Of a DNA stretch of 64,000 nt, positions 12,410 to 25,900 are shown one piece after another. The notes below the pieces were generated by a model, which saw only the letters and a program-made list of their open reading frames with translations, did no database searches and was not told where the DNA came from. The translations under genes and the position numbers were made by a program. Within the stretch, counting starts at the first letter, position 1. Every line of letters starts with the position of its first letter. Source of the stretch: Unio delphinus (Eukaryota > Mollusca > Bivalvia > Unionida > Unionidae); assembly GCA_029339505.1 (NCBI GenBank), contig JAQISU010001239.1:10367501-10431500 (forward strand). Direction: 5' to 3'.

Positions 12410-13701
12410 CACCATGCCCTTTATCACATTTCATATTTTGATCTAACATGTTGATTCTCTTTGAAACCGACACATAAGGCTGCAATGCTTACAACTGTCA
12501 ATGGCTGCCTGTAAATGTTTACAAATTTGGTAACTGTGTAAAGAAACATGAATATGGTATTACTTGCTGATGTCAAGAAGTATACCCGATTACATGATCC
12601 ATTTAAACGCGTACATATAAGCAGCTGTATCAAGCAATATCTTGGCAGTCATAAGGATGTTTAATCTAAATAGTCTGATATATTCAAGACAAGCATTATA
12701 TACAAACTGAATCCATCTTAATAAGAGGCAAAAGATGAACAACAATTGAATAATCAGAAACTAATGCCCGATGAATATTGTCCATGGTTTACATATGAAT
12801 GGCTATCAGCTGTAAAACATGCAGATTGGGGAAAAGATCAAGCTTATAATCAGTTCCAAGCAAACATCATCATTTTGGTTATTTATAGATCATGGACATG
12901 TTTAAATATTTGATAAACATTGCAGCTTTATTGTTAAATATTCCAGACCTCCAAAAGTAGCAACAATTGATTCTCAGCGAACTCTCATTTAAAAATGAGG
13001 AATTCACTCCTCAACTGAGGACAGATTTATTACAATTTCAAATTCTTGATACAACACATTCGACAATAGGTTTACAAATACAGCTTTTATTTATCAGTAT
13101 AGATTGTACAAGTACATTTTAGGAGGTATGATTTTAAATATTTAAAAATAATTTAACAAAAATTATACAGTGAAAAGATTTCAGCTAAACTTAACTGACA
13201 TGAGAAAGGATACATTACCAAGAGGTAATATGTCTCAATATGTAATGCTGGTAAACAATTTGGTATACAAAAATACTGCAGTAAAAAGTACCAATCTGGG
13301 AAAATGACAAATATGTTGTTTCCTTTGCATTCTTTCATAAATATGGCTGATTCTTTCTTATCATTATTAAAAAGATACAGCTGCATGCAGAATCGTAATG
13401 AAAACCAATTTCACAAGAAATTTCATTTTCATAGAATGACTTGAAATAATTCCGAGCCTACTAAATTCTACAGTTGTGATTCACTAACGTATACAATAAG
13501 GGAGACATCCAACACCATCAAACATCGCAAAATATGTTACTGACTAAAAGTATATTTCTTCCAGTTTTTCTGATGCAATTGAATCAAACCTGTTGCCACC
13601 GAATTCCATTCTATAAGAAGCACACATCTTGCAGTTAAATCTATTAATAAAAGTAATTAAGATTTTCTTTCATTAATGCAATGAAACTTGAGAGGTATGC
13701 A

Positions 13702-13707
13702 TTTATT
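13702..13707 (-). terminator. Candidate poly(A) signal of the nucleoporin gene
   Basis: The plus-strand sequence tttatt reads AATAAA on the minus strand. It is the nearest canonical signal after the TGA at 13891 and would give a 3' UTR of roughly 200 bases. Other AATAAA motifs further down could serve alternative ends. Confidence 0.4.
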
Positions 13708-13890
13708 CTTTTGCAAAACACTTAAATGGTCCGAGATGAGCAATTTCAATTTTTTTCTGATCGGGATTACAACATATGATAAACACAATAATGCGAAATT
13801 GGGCAACATTTTCCAATGTTCCAAAGTACTCCCAAATCAATCTTGGACTTTCGCACTCCATGTTTCATAAAGCTGATCTAAGCGAAGTTT

Positions 13891-13966
13891 TCATTTTTTA
13901 ATTCTGCGCACTGCTTTCAAAATTATTCTCCATGATGATGGATTCTTCCCTTGTCTTGATGTTGCA
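13891..13966 (-). CDS. NUP153: NUP153 last coding exon (basic C-terminus)
   Basis: The acceptor reads ...tttttcatttcag just above 13966. The first base completes a Ser codon begun in the previous exon (phase 2). The frame then reads ATSRQGKNPSSW, RIILKAVRRIKK and TGA at 13891-13893. A short Lys/Arg-rich tail with the A-V-R-R core at the very end is characteristic of NUP153. The stop and phase match make this exon secure. Confidence 0.85.
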
Positions 13967-16900
13967 CTGAAATGAAAAACAAGAGTTTGTCAGAAATACT
14001 CCCAAATAATGTCTCTTCCCATTAATCAACCTTAGATGTTGTTCACTGGATTTGAATTACACTTATGACACTTGATTGGCAATATCTTGCGAGTGCCTTG
14101 TGCCTTTCCCAAGGACACACAGAGGCTAGTTACTTGGCTTAACCGGGATGGGTAAAGAACCAGAACCCTTTGGATTTTGTTTGTTTGTTTGTTTGATTGT
14201 TTGATTAGGATTTTTAACGTAGCTTTAACAATTTTTCAGTCATATCGCTACGATGTCTGCAGTGAGGCAGTTTATAGTGATGTCTAGCACTGAGACATCA
14301 TTCCGCAGACATGTAGCATGATGTCTCACCCAGTCACATTATCCTGACACCAGGCCGACCAGTCCTAACACTAACCTCTTAATGCTGAACGTCAAGCGAG
14401 GCAGCTGTTAGTACCATTTTTGTAAGTCTTTGGTATGAATCGGCCGGGGATTGAACCGACCACCTCCCGCTTCCGGGGCGGATGCTCTAACCACTAGGCC
14501 ACCGGAGCGGTCCTTTGGATTTTGAGAATCATAGATGTTTTATGAAGAAACAATTCACAGATTCATTTCCTTTTTAATAACAGCAGCAATACGAAAAAAA
14601 TAAAGAAGATTATATCAATGAATTTGTGCAAGATTTGTGAGATCTTTTCAACACTTAATGAAGTATTGGTTTTGTTTTAGTTTAAACAATTTCTCTACTG
14701 TGCACAGTTCTTTTGTACATGAAGATGCCAACCCATAAACATGCTTTCATGGGAAGAATTTTGGGTTAACATGTTTGTTAACACAATAAACTTCTTTACA
14801 ATCATATTGCATCTTAGAACGATTAACATCTTTGTTAAACACAATAAACTTCTATACAGTCATATTGCATCTTAAATATATGCCTATACAAAACAGTAAC
14901 AATTAATAAAGCACAATGAGAACATTTGGCGTATAGATTCATCCAACTGCAGGACCTCAATATACTTCAACATATTTGGCTGATCCATTACAACATACAT
15001 CCACCTTGGGGAAGGCAATGGCAATTTGTTTTCAAACTATATGCCAGGATACTCCGATTGCTTAAAGAGTTTATATGAAAATGAAACAAATACTCTAAAC
15101 TGCATTAATGGGTTACTATGCCGAAAGTACCTTGTCTGGATGACAAGTACGTCTTACTGGAACTGCCTTAAGATTAAACATTAGTTTTTCGCTTGAATCA
15201 TCTTCATTTTCCTTCAATTTTTGGCTCTGACTTCATTTTTTACCTATTTACAGTAAAGTTCACAGGTTCATGCTTTCTATATTCTGTTAAAACTATATTC
15301 AATGAACCGATTGCGCATACTTGTGCTGAAAATCTTTTTTCTTAAATGTGTCCACACTGAAAACTTGTATTTAGATCTTTCAAGAACTTCATACATGCAT
15401 AACTACAACCCTCCAGGCTTGCAATTAGTGAAAGTAAGGATAAAACTGAGTGAATATTAACATGAATTCATGAAACGACTTACGAGTCCAGGAATATTTG
15501 TCAGACAAATGTTTAGCATGTTCTCCAGCTGATATAGTTAAATTGTGCTCAACAAGCAAACACACAAACAATGCTTCAGTATTGGTAACTTGTGGGTCTT
15601 CCAAAGCTGGCTTAAAATATTCCAGAGTTGAAATCTCAGAGTTTCTAATCATTCCAACCTCTATTTGCTGTTTACTACCAATGTGCTTCCTCACATTTTA
15701 TTTGCCATCCTGCCCAATGTTAAATTTGTGGCACACTACATGCAAAAAACATGATGATTTTTTGGGGGGTTTATTCCAAACTAAACTTCACTTTTTATGC
15801 AATACATTTATTTTTCCTTGGTGGTGAAAACATTTTCAAGATGCAATGTCAAATGGTAGTTCAAATCAGTGTTGGCAGCGAATGCACAGAACAAATTCTG
15901 GTCAGGCCCAGTTCCTCTCAAAAGCATTTGTAAAACTACTCTTATACACAGATTAAAATATGCTAAATGTTTGCTACCGGGCCAACTGTATCAATGAGCT
16001 ATAGTCCCACTAATATCGTGACCAGCCATACTGGACTGTTTCAGCAACTGCTGATATCACAACTAGCACTTGGCAGGAAACTGGTTATTTTATTAAAGAT
16101 TTAAAATAATTGAGAATTGGGAAATTCATGATTTTTTGGCATGTTCTATGAATCGCTGAAAAAGGGTTGGCAGCTATGTCCATGTAATTCAAGATGTGAA
16201 ATTGCGATAAATATTCAAATCAAATCTAAATATCCAAAATGGTTGGCATCTCTGTACTTGACTGTTTATCAACATACCATGAGACTCCCCTATCTCATAG
16301 GCATCTATTATTCAGCAAGTAAAAATGTTAATAGCAAGGTTACTCAAGCATCTGGATGGATGGATGGATGGACGGACGGATGGGGAAAACACAAGTAAAC
16401 TGAAATAATCAGTATGTATACTTCAAGCAGGAAAGCCTCTGAAAGTTGAGGAAAAGACAAACCATCTAATTACAGTGTTATAAAATGTTAGTGCTCACCA
16501 CAGTACCTGAAATGATGTAAACACAAAACTTAACCCGTTTATTTGGTGTAAAGGATATGTAAAGAAATGTATTCAGTGTAAAGCGTGTGAATGCAAAACC
16601 TTTAATGTACATGAATGGTAAAAACATGTATTTAAGTACACTTCAATAATATGCCTACCTCAGCCTAGTCTACCTCCATGTCTGTAGGATATGTGGGCTG
16701 ATGTGGGAAGGATGCACTACACAACAGGACAAGAAGGAGAGAAAGCAAAAGAGAAAAAGAGAGATATTAGAGGAAGAAGACTGGACATAAATAAATTGAC
16801 AAAGTATTGAAAAAGATATCAGAAACAAAAAATTAATACTTTATAATATATGAGCATGCGTGTACAGTTAGATTAATATCTGTCTGCATCTGCAGTTTTT

Positions 16901-19900
16901 GTCTTTATTTCTGCAGTTAAACCACTAAAAAATAAAATGTATTATATCGCTTTCAAATAAATAATTCCCCTAATGCAGTAATATTAATAACATGGATAGA
17001 TAGACACTGAAAAAGATTAATTTTCTGATAAAATTCTCATTGTTTTGTATTATCAAAGTTACATTGCTGCAAGAGTGCTGACAGTGTTCACACAAAATTA
17101 AAAAGGAACTTCCACAAAGGATCTTCCCTTCTATATAAAAATTTATATACAGTTTAGCCAGCAAACAATACTGTTAGGTACTCTGAAGAGTTCAAGTTGC
17201 CTGCAAACGTCTTTTCTGTGAGGTCATGGCAAATAGATATTTTTATAATAAATAAAAAGCAAATAAACTGATACAAACTGATAATAATATAATTTGTGAA
17301 TTTGTTACATAAATTGTGTAAACATGTCTTTGCCTTCAAATGAGAAAATTTTTATATCAAAAAGCTTTGATGGAAATGTTTTTTGAGGTTTGAAAAGAAT
17401 TACATCCTTATTTATACACACATTCAGGATGATGACAAAAAATTAAAATTACATTCCTAAGGCAACATATCTGTAATAAATAAAGCCACATCCAAGAAAA
17501 CTGGTAACATTTTTTTTTAAAGTTAATGTACTATATATACAAGGGAAATGTCATGCCAACAGCTCAGTCATGTTGTCCATTTAAACACTAAACAAAAAAC
17601 ACTGGTGAACATAATGAAAAGCACATTTCTGAATGGAAGCTCTAATGAGCGAATATCAACAGCCAAATTGGGTTTCCTCGGACAGTGCTTTAATTTTATG
17701 TAATAAAAATAAGACAATCTTTGATATATTTGAAGGCATACACAGAAAATAAATCATACAATTTCTACATATATCACAAGATCAAATGTGCTGAACTCTT
17801 TTCATACATTCCATTATCAAATAAATACACAGATTTCATTCATAACTTAACAAAACATATAAGGTGTTTTTCAACTATCTTTGAAACTGCATTACCTTGG
17901 GGAAATATTCAAACAGATGCTTCAGGTAATGTAGCCTAATCAATTGTGTTATCACAGACTTTCCAACTGAACATTTAAATGTGATATATGTCTCCTACAT
18001 AACTTTAAACCGAAAATGACCGGCTGTAGTCAGCAATTATGCAAGAGAAGGCGTAAAATACACTACTTACCTTAAGGTAAATGGTGCTGGTGTGCTTGCT
18101 CCAGTGAAGATAAATACAGATGTAGGATTGAAGTTAAATGGTCCTGATGATGTTGGTGCAACTTGGTTGGATGTGTTTGTCTGAGAATGACCAAATCCAA
18201 ACACAGAATTGGAGCCTGTTCCTGGCTGCTGCTGTGGTTTGGAGTCGGCTGGAGTCTGACCAAATACAAATACAGAGCTGGAGGGAGCCACCAACTGCTG
18301 CTGTGGCTTAGAGACAGCTTGAGTCTGACCAAATACAAATACAGAGTTGGAGCCTGTTCCTGACTGCTGCTGTGGCTTGTAGTCGGCTGGAGTCTGACCA
18401 AATACAAATACAGAGCTGGGGGGAGCCACCAACTGCTGCTGTGGCTTGGAGACAGCTTGAGTTTGACCAAATACAAATACAGAGTTGGGGGCATTAACTG
18501 ACTGCTGCTGTGGTTTGGAGTCAATCTGCAAGGAAAAAGTATAATACAGATATGGTTTCCCAATTCAAGCAAGATATTAATGAAGCAGTTACAAAACTTC
18601 AGATCTATAATGAAACACACTACAGAATGTCTGTATAAATGTGTGTGTGTGTGTGTGTGTGTGCGTGTGTGTGTAACTGCATGTCATCAACAATGACTAC
18701 ATGGTACCAATTAAAGGTCAAGTTCTAAAACTTCAAATATAATAAATTAAACAAAGATCTCCAGGAAGATACCCTTTCCAAATAAATATAAACATGAAGT
18801 ACAACAAGACAGTAATGAACATACAAATGTGACCGTTTACCTGTGAGACCCAATAAGAGTTCAACTTAACACTGTGTCAGACCTAACAGATTTGCTATGA
18901 TGGTCACTCAATATACACAATATCATAAGACTGATGTGATTACAGTTAAATCTGCCAAAGTCATTTCTTACAAGTTCTATTATAATATGGTCATTTATAA
19001 ATACTGAAGAAAGAAAATGCTTTACCGGCTTTGGATTAAACTGGAATGTGCTGTTCTGTGTTGTGCTATTGAAACTAGGTGCATTGAAAGAGAATCCAGC
19101 TGAAAAAGAAGAAAATTCTGATTGAAAAGGCTCTGAAAATTTTTTTTTATTTTCAAGTTTTGGGGAATGATGACATTTTCACTGATACTTAAATTCCAGT
19201 AATTGGAAGCGTTTTCATTGATCTATATAAGAACCAATTTTCACTTGATCTTTTATTTCTGGTTGAAGGATGAATTAAACTACATGCCCCACAAAATGTA
19301 CCAAATATATTTGCTAATGATCTAAGTCCAACAGTCAACTTGACAGATTAGGATCTGTCAGCAGATTAGTGTCTGTGTTGTTTATTCGATTGATTACACC
19401 TAACAAACTACAAAGACCCAGATCTGCAAGGGTATTATGCAATGGAGATCTATACAGGTTGTAGATTGAATCAACCAATAAGGCAATAAAAAGTTTCCAG
19501 TCAGCCAACCATGTACAATGAAGAGAACTAGTGCTTCATATCACATTTTATTAGAAGTGCTTTAATGAAATTGTAAATGCACAAAATGCAAAATATGGCA
19601 CTGGATTTATGGAAAAATTAATATATAACTGCAACAAGTGCACAAAATACAGTTGTGGAATATCTGTTCAGAAAATATTACTTTAAATTTAATTTAGCCA
19701 TGAAATTTGTATGCATCCAGTGCCACTTTAGCGTACCTCAGCCAAATAGTGGCTAAATGGCGCCAAATAAAGGTACATCTTATGATTATACAACTAATGA
19801 TGATAACATCATCACATCAATGGCAATTACTTTCCATGGTTGCCTTGTCAAGAGCAATGTCAAGTAGTGTAAATTGTAAAAAAAATCTCAATCTGAACCC

Positions 19901-22900
19901 CAATAATGTGAAGGCGTTCTGACAGAAATTTATCGACAGTTTGAAAACTGACCAATTTTTAAATTCATCATTTCACTGGCATTTCATTCAACACATCATT
20001 TTGTTGGTGTTCAATCTATATTTTCACTTCCATTAAGTCTACATTTCGCTGGTACCATTATCCATTTTAGATATGCTAACAAACTGTACTCTTTATTCCA
20101 CTTTTTTCCTAATGAACATACTCAAGAACATTGTTTCCATCTGATGAGAACCTTGTTTCACAACAAACTCTTTTCCTCCCCAAAGTCATATACAACAGTT
20201 AAAGGATAATTTACTAATGGTTATCACCACTGTACTGGGTAATTGTACCTCAAACATACTCCAGCAAAAACAAATCAACCTTAAACTGAATAATAATAGG
20301 ATTACTGTGTCTAATACTTGATACATGCAAATTTCCAACACCTGGATGAGCGTAAATGCCCTGAATTATTGGGAGTGGCTTTCTCTATCATACATCACAA
20401 TGTATTTACTTCAGAACTTTCTCACCTGTGGTAGTAGCTTGGGATGAGGTATTTCCCCCAAATACAGGTGCAGATACCCCAAATGATGTCCCACTGGATC
20501 CACCAAATCCTGGTGCATTGGCAGTTGATGATCCAAATCCATTCCCTGTAAACTGAGAGCTTGATGATGATTCCATCCCAGTAATGGCATTGTCTGAATT
20601 TGAAGCTCCTACAAAAGGTGACATAGCTGTATCGCTAGTACCAGTTACTCCACTATTTCCAAATCCTCCAAAGGCTGGTCCTGTTGTGGAGCCAAACGAA
20701 GTGGTGACCATGTTACTAGATGTATCATCTCTCTGACCAGTAACAGAAAACTGTGATGTTCCTCCAAATGTTGAAGTATTAGAAACTGTGCTCTGAAATA
20801 GATCACTAATATTATCAATATCTTTTGTTGCCTTTCTGTACAATTTTTTTCAAATTCTGCAGAAGAAAAATTACAACACACCTCAACTAAATGAGAAACA
20901 AGAGTTTTATGAACAACACTTAAGACATGTGCTCCATGTTTAATTGTCTCTTAAATTAAAAACTCAAATTTGCATGGAAACCAATTTCTTCTTGACGTGA
21001 CCCCATAATATGCGGCTTATTCCCGAGTGACAAAGTCATACATGCCAACCCTTGATAAGAAAAAAGTGTGACCCAAGAGGTCAAAAAGCGTAATCCAAGC
21101 AAAAAAAGCGCAATCCTCATATAACACGCTAAAATTTCAATGAGCAATGATTTATTTGCCCCTCTTGTCTTTTAACATCCTTACTGCTTCAAGTTTTCAA
21201 ATGTAGCACTTTTAACTTTACACACACATTGACTAGATTCCATCTTAAGACTTTTAGCGCCAAATATGAACAATCTTTTCACAAGGCCTATAAAAGACGA
21301 CAAGTGATGCTGCCCTCATGTCTACATATTTAGAGGCTTGTTATGATTTGTTTCGTTTATTTTTTGCCTTTTTCTAAAACATCCATGAAATTATTTAAAA
21401 GGAAACATTTTTCTCTCATATATGCATCGACTAAAATAAATTATACTTTTAGCGCCAAATACATTTTGTTCTGCACTAAATATGAATGAGAACAAAGAAT
21501 ATGTGTAAAGATTAAAATTAGAACATCAGTCTGTTCCCTCCTAACTATGCCATATGGTTGCTATAAATATAATACAAGGTCAAACGTTTGAAAGTCAAAC
21601 CAGTAGTTTCTTGGTAATAGGATAGTGGCTATAAATAGATACTAATAGGAAAGTGCACAGAAGTACACGGACAAGCGTACTATTATACTGTATTTACAGA
21701 GAAGCCGTACTTTCTTTAAAAAGTGGTCAGTGGTATTAATGGAAAGTTAATAAAAACAAGAAAACAAATATAATTTCTTTTGGGAAGGCGGATATATCGA
21801 AAACATGTAATCCATATACGTTTATGTGTAATGCATAATTTAGAAAATAAAGACGTAGTGATTGCGCCATAAGTGTAATGGTTGGCATGTATGCAAAGTG
21901 CATGCCATCCACAACATTTTGGGGGAGGTCTGCGGTACAAAACTAATCTATCAGTCTAATTTTGTTTTTCAATCAACAACATTGACCTTGAACCTTCTGA
22001 GAGCAAAACAACATTCTTCCTTTGCCACAAGGTCAAGTCATCTACAAAGTTTAAGCTATGTCATGTACAATTAATTTTGTCAACTTAAAGCCATTTTTCA
22101 GTGACCTTGACCTTTTTGACTCCAAAATCGACAGTGTTCTTCCTTCTACAAAGTGCAAGCCATCCATAAGATTTGAAAACTGCAGAGGCTGGAGAATCAA
22201 ATCATCTTGTGAAAACCATTCTTCCCCTTTATATTTGAGTGGATGTCATCCACAAAGTCTGGTAACTACAAGTAATGGAGAACTCTAGTCATTTCCCAGA
22301 GACCTTTTTCTTCTTAAATTCAGTGACCTTAACTTTTATACTCCAAAAATTCACAAAGTTTCTCATTATCATAAGTACACGTTGTCCACAGCTTCTGGTA
22401 AACAAAGATGATGGAGAATTTGAGTTAATATCTAAAAATATTTTTTCTTCTTTCACATTCAGACATCTAACTTTGTTGACCCAATACTTGTTTTGATTAG
22501 GTGCTGGACAAATCAAGTTATTGTGCAGAAAACAAATTGGTAGCAAAAGGACAGATATCATTTAAATATGCCAATCCTTTGCCCTGTGTAGAAAAATACC
22601 TGAAACATGATGATAATTTTCACCCACTTGATTCACAGACCCATGCCCACAAAGAACATGTCTCACCTGTGAACAACATTATGAGTCTGCTCTATTGCCT
22701 CACATATCATTGTACAAAGTTCAAGTTAATATAATTGATAAAAATATGACATAGAAGATATCCCACTTGGTAAATGTTAACAAAGCACTTGTGGCACATC
22801 AGCTAAAAAATAAATATCTATGTTTCACATTTGACAAAATAAATCAGAAGCTGACATTTTATTATAAATACCAAAGTAACTCCATATGACCAGTGTTCCA

Positions 22901-25900
22901 GACTTTTACATTTTGGAAATTCCAGACAAGCTAAGTAAATATTTAATTCACTGTGACATACTTTAAAAGCTTCAATAAATATATCCTGAAAATGCATCAA
23001 TATTTGTCCTAGATTCATACATAAACTTTTTTTTTTTTGGGGGGGGGTGCCAGACTGGTGCACAAAATTTAAACCTGCTCAGCATTTCTCCCTTAGCAGA
23101 TAAAAACAAAACCATAGCTTAAATATTCCAAAAAGGAATCATTTTTTAACGATAAATTAGGATACATTATATTTTTCAGTGCAGAAATAGTACTGGAGGA
23201 GACATGAACGATACCTAAAAAAGAACTTTAGTAATGCATACCATTATTGATCCAAAGGCTGGGAAGGGTGAAGATTTTGTTGTACTGCCTTGACCAGTGA
23301 ACTGGAATACTGATGAATTTAGTGTGCTGTTTTGGCCGGTAAAATTGAAAACTGGGGCAGCTGTTGGTGCTGCTGCTGCTGGTGAACTGGATCCAAATCC
23401 TGTTGAGTTGAATGGCGATACAGTGGTGCCACCCGCTGACAAAAATGATGGGGCTGATGTGCCATTGTTCTGCTGACCAAACTTAAACATGCCATTGTTT
23501 CCACTTGTATTGCTGGCATTTACACCTGTATTGTTAGAGAAAGCTATCCAAATCAGTAACAATTTTCATTATACAGTTTCAATGCACATGTAATTACCAG
23601 AGAAAACAATGAGAAATTCTGAATTTAAAATTTATGATGCTCACTTCATTTAAACAGCCGAATTACGGACTTATTTATATCTGTACTTGTATTGGTGTTT
23701 GATGGCACCCTAGCAAAAAAATAATTTTATGATAACCAATTAAAAGTGGTTAAACAAATGTAAATATAATGACATGGTACAAAGAAACAAATCTTGGAAG
23801 TTTACCTTCCCAAACAAACAAATACATGATGTAGGAGATATATGGTAATGTCTTAAGCTGTACCGATTAAACAGCCGCACTCATAATTGAGCCGATGATT
23901 AGAACAATCGGTATCGGCAGAAATAATTGGTGCCGGTGTAAACAAATTTCAAAAATAACAAATTTAAAAAAATATTTTCAATCTTAACATTCATTTTGAC
24001 ATGACTTGAATTTTTAATCAGAATTAAACAGTGGAAATTAAGGAACAAACCATTGATTTGGGGGTTAATTAAAAGACAATATATTCTTAAAAGGAAATAC
24101 CTTTTAACACACTTGCTGTAAAGTTATGCCAATACCGTAAAAGCTGAGTTGCTGTTTGCTTTGATGTAAGCGACCTTACACCATACCTGTGAGCTTTCAC
24201 GCAGGGACGAGAAAAAAAACTCCCGATTTTTGGAGTCGCTCCACGCCTACCTCCCGATTTCATAATATTTTGTTGAGAACTCCCGATTATTACATTATGT
24301 CCGCGATTTTCATTTTCTTCTAAACATGAAAAGTCCTGCATGTTCTGTTCTATCACCTGTGAATTATTGTTGTGACGAAATAATTACTTTTCTAAAATGT
24401 GTTCGCATCTTCACTAAATAAAATGTCAAGTTTAAACATTATTCTACGCAATTTAATGATTTTTACATATAAAACAATGCAAAATTAAAATAATAAACCA
24501 GAAAAAAAATTAACCATTAAAAAAAATTGCCCACAATTAATTTCAATCCCAAGAATGATCACTACAAATGCTTAACTTCATATGCTACAGAGCCATTCCC
24601 ACAAAAGAAACTTGCAAGAGTGAACACCTGGCATTTTTATACTGTATATACCTATGCTAATTACCATTGAAAGAAGGAATGAAATATATACCACGAAGCA
24701 AATGTCTTCTAAAAAGAACTAATTCTGAATACATGTTTTATAATAAACAATACTTAATGCTTTAAGAGGGAATACGGTCGGATATACAAGGAGGGGAAAA
24801 TATTTGTTGCCACTTGGAGAGTTTCATGAGGCTGGCTATTTTGGTACCTGTTGTTCAACAAAGTTGGGAATCCTTTATTTGCCAGTCAATTGTTGATGAT
24901 TGTGTAACACACAATAGTGCAGAATGTGCTTTCAGTGAATTACGAAGGAGGGCCAATCGTGTTCGATAAGGATCAACTTTTAATTAGTCACGCTGGCTTT
25001 CTTGCTTGTTTATTAAAGTCTAATCTTTAGTTATTTACAGTTTGACCACAGCTGACAGAATATAAAAATAGGGCACGTCCTGGGGAACATAAGGCATATA
25101 ACTGGGAGAAACGAGAATTTTTTTGCGAATTTCACAGGAAGATGGATCAATATTTAGTGAAAACCAACAAAAAACCTCCCGACTTTAGGTCTGTGTAAGT
25201 ACTGTACGTTATAGTACATGGTCTCCCTGGTAAATTCAGCCGGACCGCGAATTATTAAGTCTGTATTTACCTTTGTTCAATTTCGTGTTGGAGAATTAGA
25301 TGATACGCAATTGCGAAATAATAACAAAATCAATCATGGTTATTTGTAACAGTTTAAGAATTGTCGGGTCACCAAAAGTTACTTTTTAACATGCATATGT
25401 CTTAGGACACGGCAAAATAATTATTGTTTCATGTCCCAAGATTTACAGCCGTTACAGTAGTCAACAAAAAAACCTAAGAACAGTAATGTTTAGACATTGG
25501 CCGGCGAAAAAGCCGACGACTCCCTTTTTCAGGCTTTTATTTTTTCCTAAATTATTCAGCTTATACGCGAGTATATACTGTGATAATGAAATAATCGGTC
25601 TCTTAATTGGTATCGCCGATTTTAATAATCGGCTATACGCGGTATCTGCATAATCGGCAAAACGTGACATCAGTACAGCTATATTAATGTCATTAAAATT
25701 AGGCAATATATCATGATCTGCATGTGCCTGTAAGAACAGTTTTAACTATGCAAACCATTCCTATCCAAAGACAAGTTGAGCAAGTTCTATTAACAGGACA
25801 TCTCTTGTAATAGTCTATACTCATTATTACTTGCTTATCATTATGAAAAAGAATACAGCACTTCAGCATCAAAATGCACTAGTGGAGGTTCATAACTGTT

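Larger units (their letters stand above)
6656..13690. other. Gene-poor region downstream of the nucleoporin gene
   Basis: Seven kilobases downstream (in minus-strand sense) of the nucleoporin stop codon. I found no supported exon on either strand and only two internal repeats (9971-10523 and 12332-12409). Several minus-strand AATAAA motifs occur (for example at 13086-13091 and 13026-13031, and near 7420). Part of this could therefore be a long alternative 3' UTR, but sequence alone cannot decide that. Confidence 0.4.
20793..23241 (-). other. NUP153 intron with two repeat types
   Basis: Holds a dispersed repeat at 21037-21360 (second copy at 30745-31075) and a diverged array with 'gtgaccttgacc' cores at about 21975-22520. 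No further exon was seen. Confidence 0.6.

Noticed and set aside
16647..16684. AG...GT bounded stretch as a cassette exon in the last intron
   Set aside because: Would join in phase but hits TGA after a few codons and lacks conservation cues; the direct join 18071 to 13966 is in phase and gives the expected C-terminus.
18072..18620. Second minus-strand open frame over the FG repeats (Leu/His/Ser-rich)
   Set aside because: Out of frame with neighbouring exons; a shadow created by the 69-base repeat, whose length is a multiple of three.
22275..22561. Overlapping open frames on both strands
   Set aside because: Lie in the diverged TGACCTTGACC repeat array; no domain or splice context.
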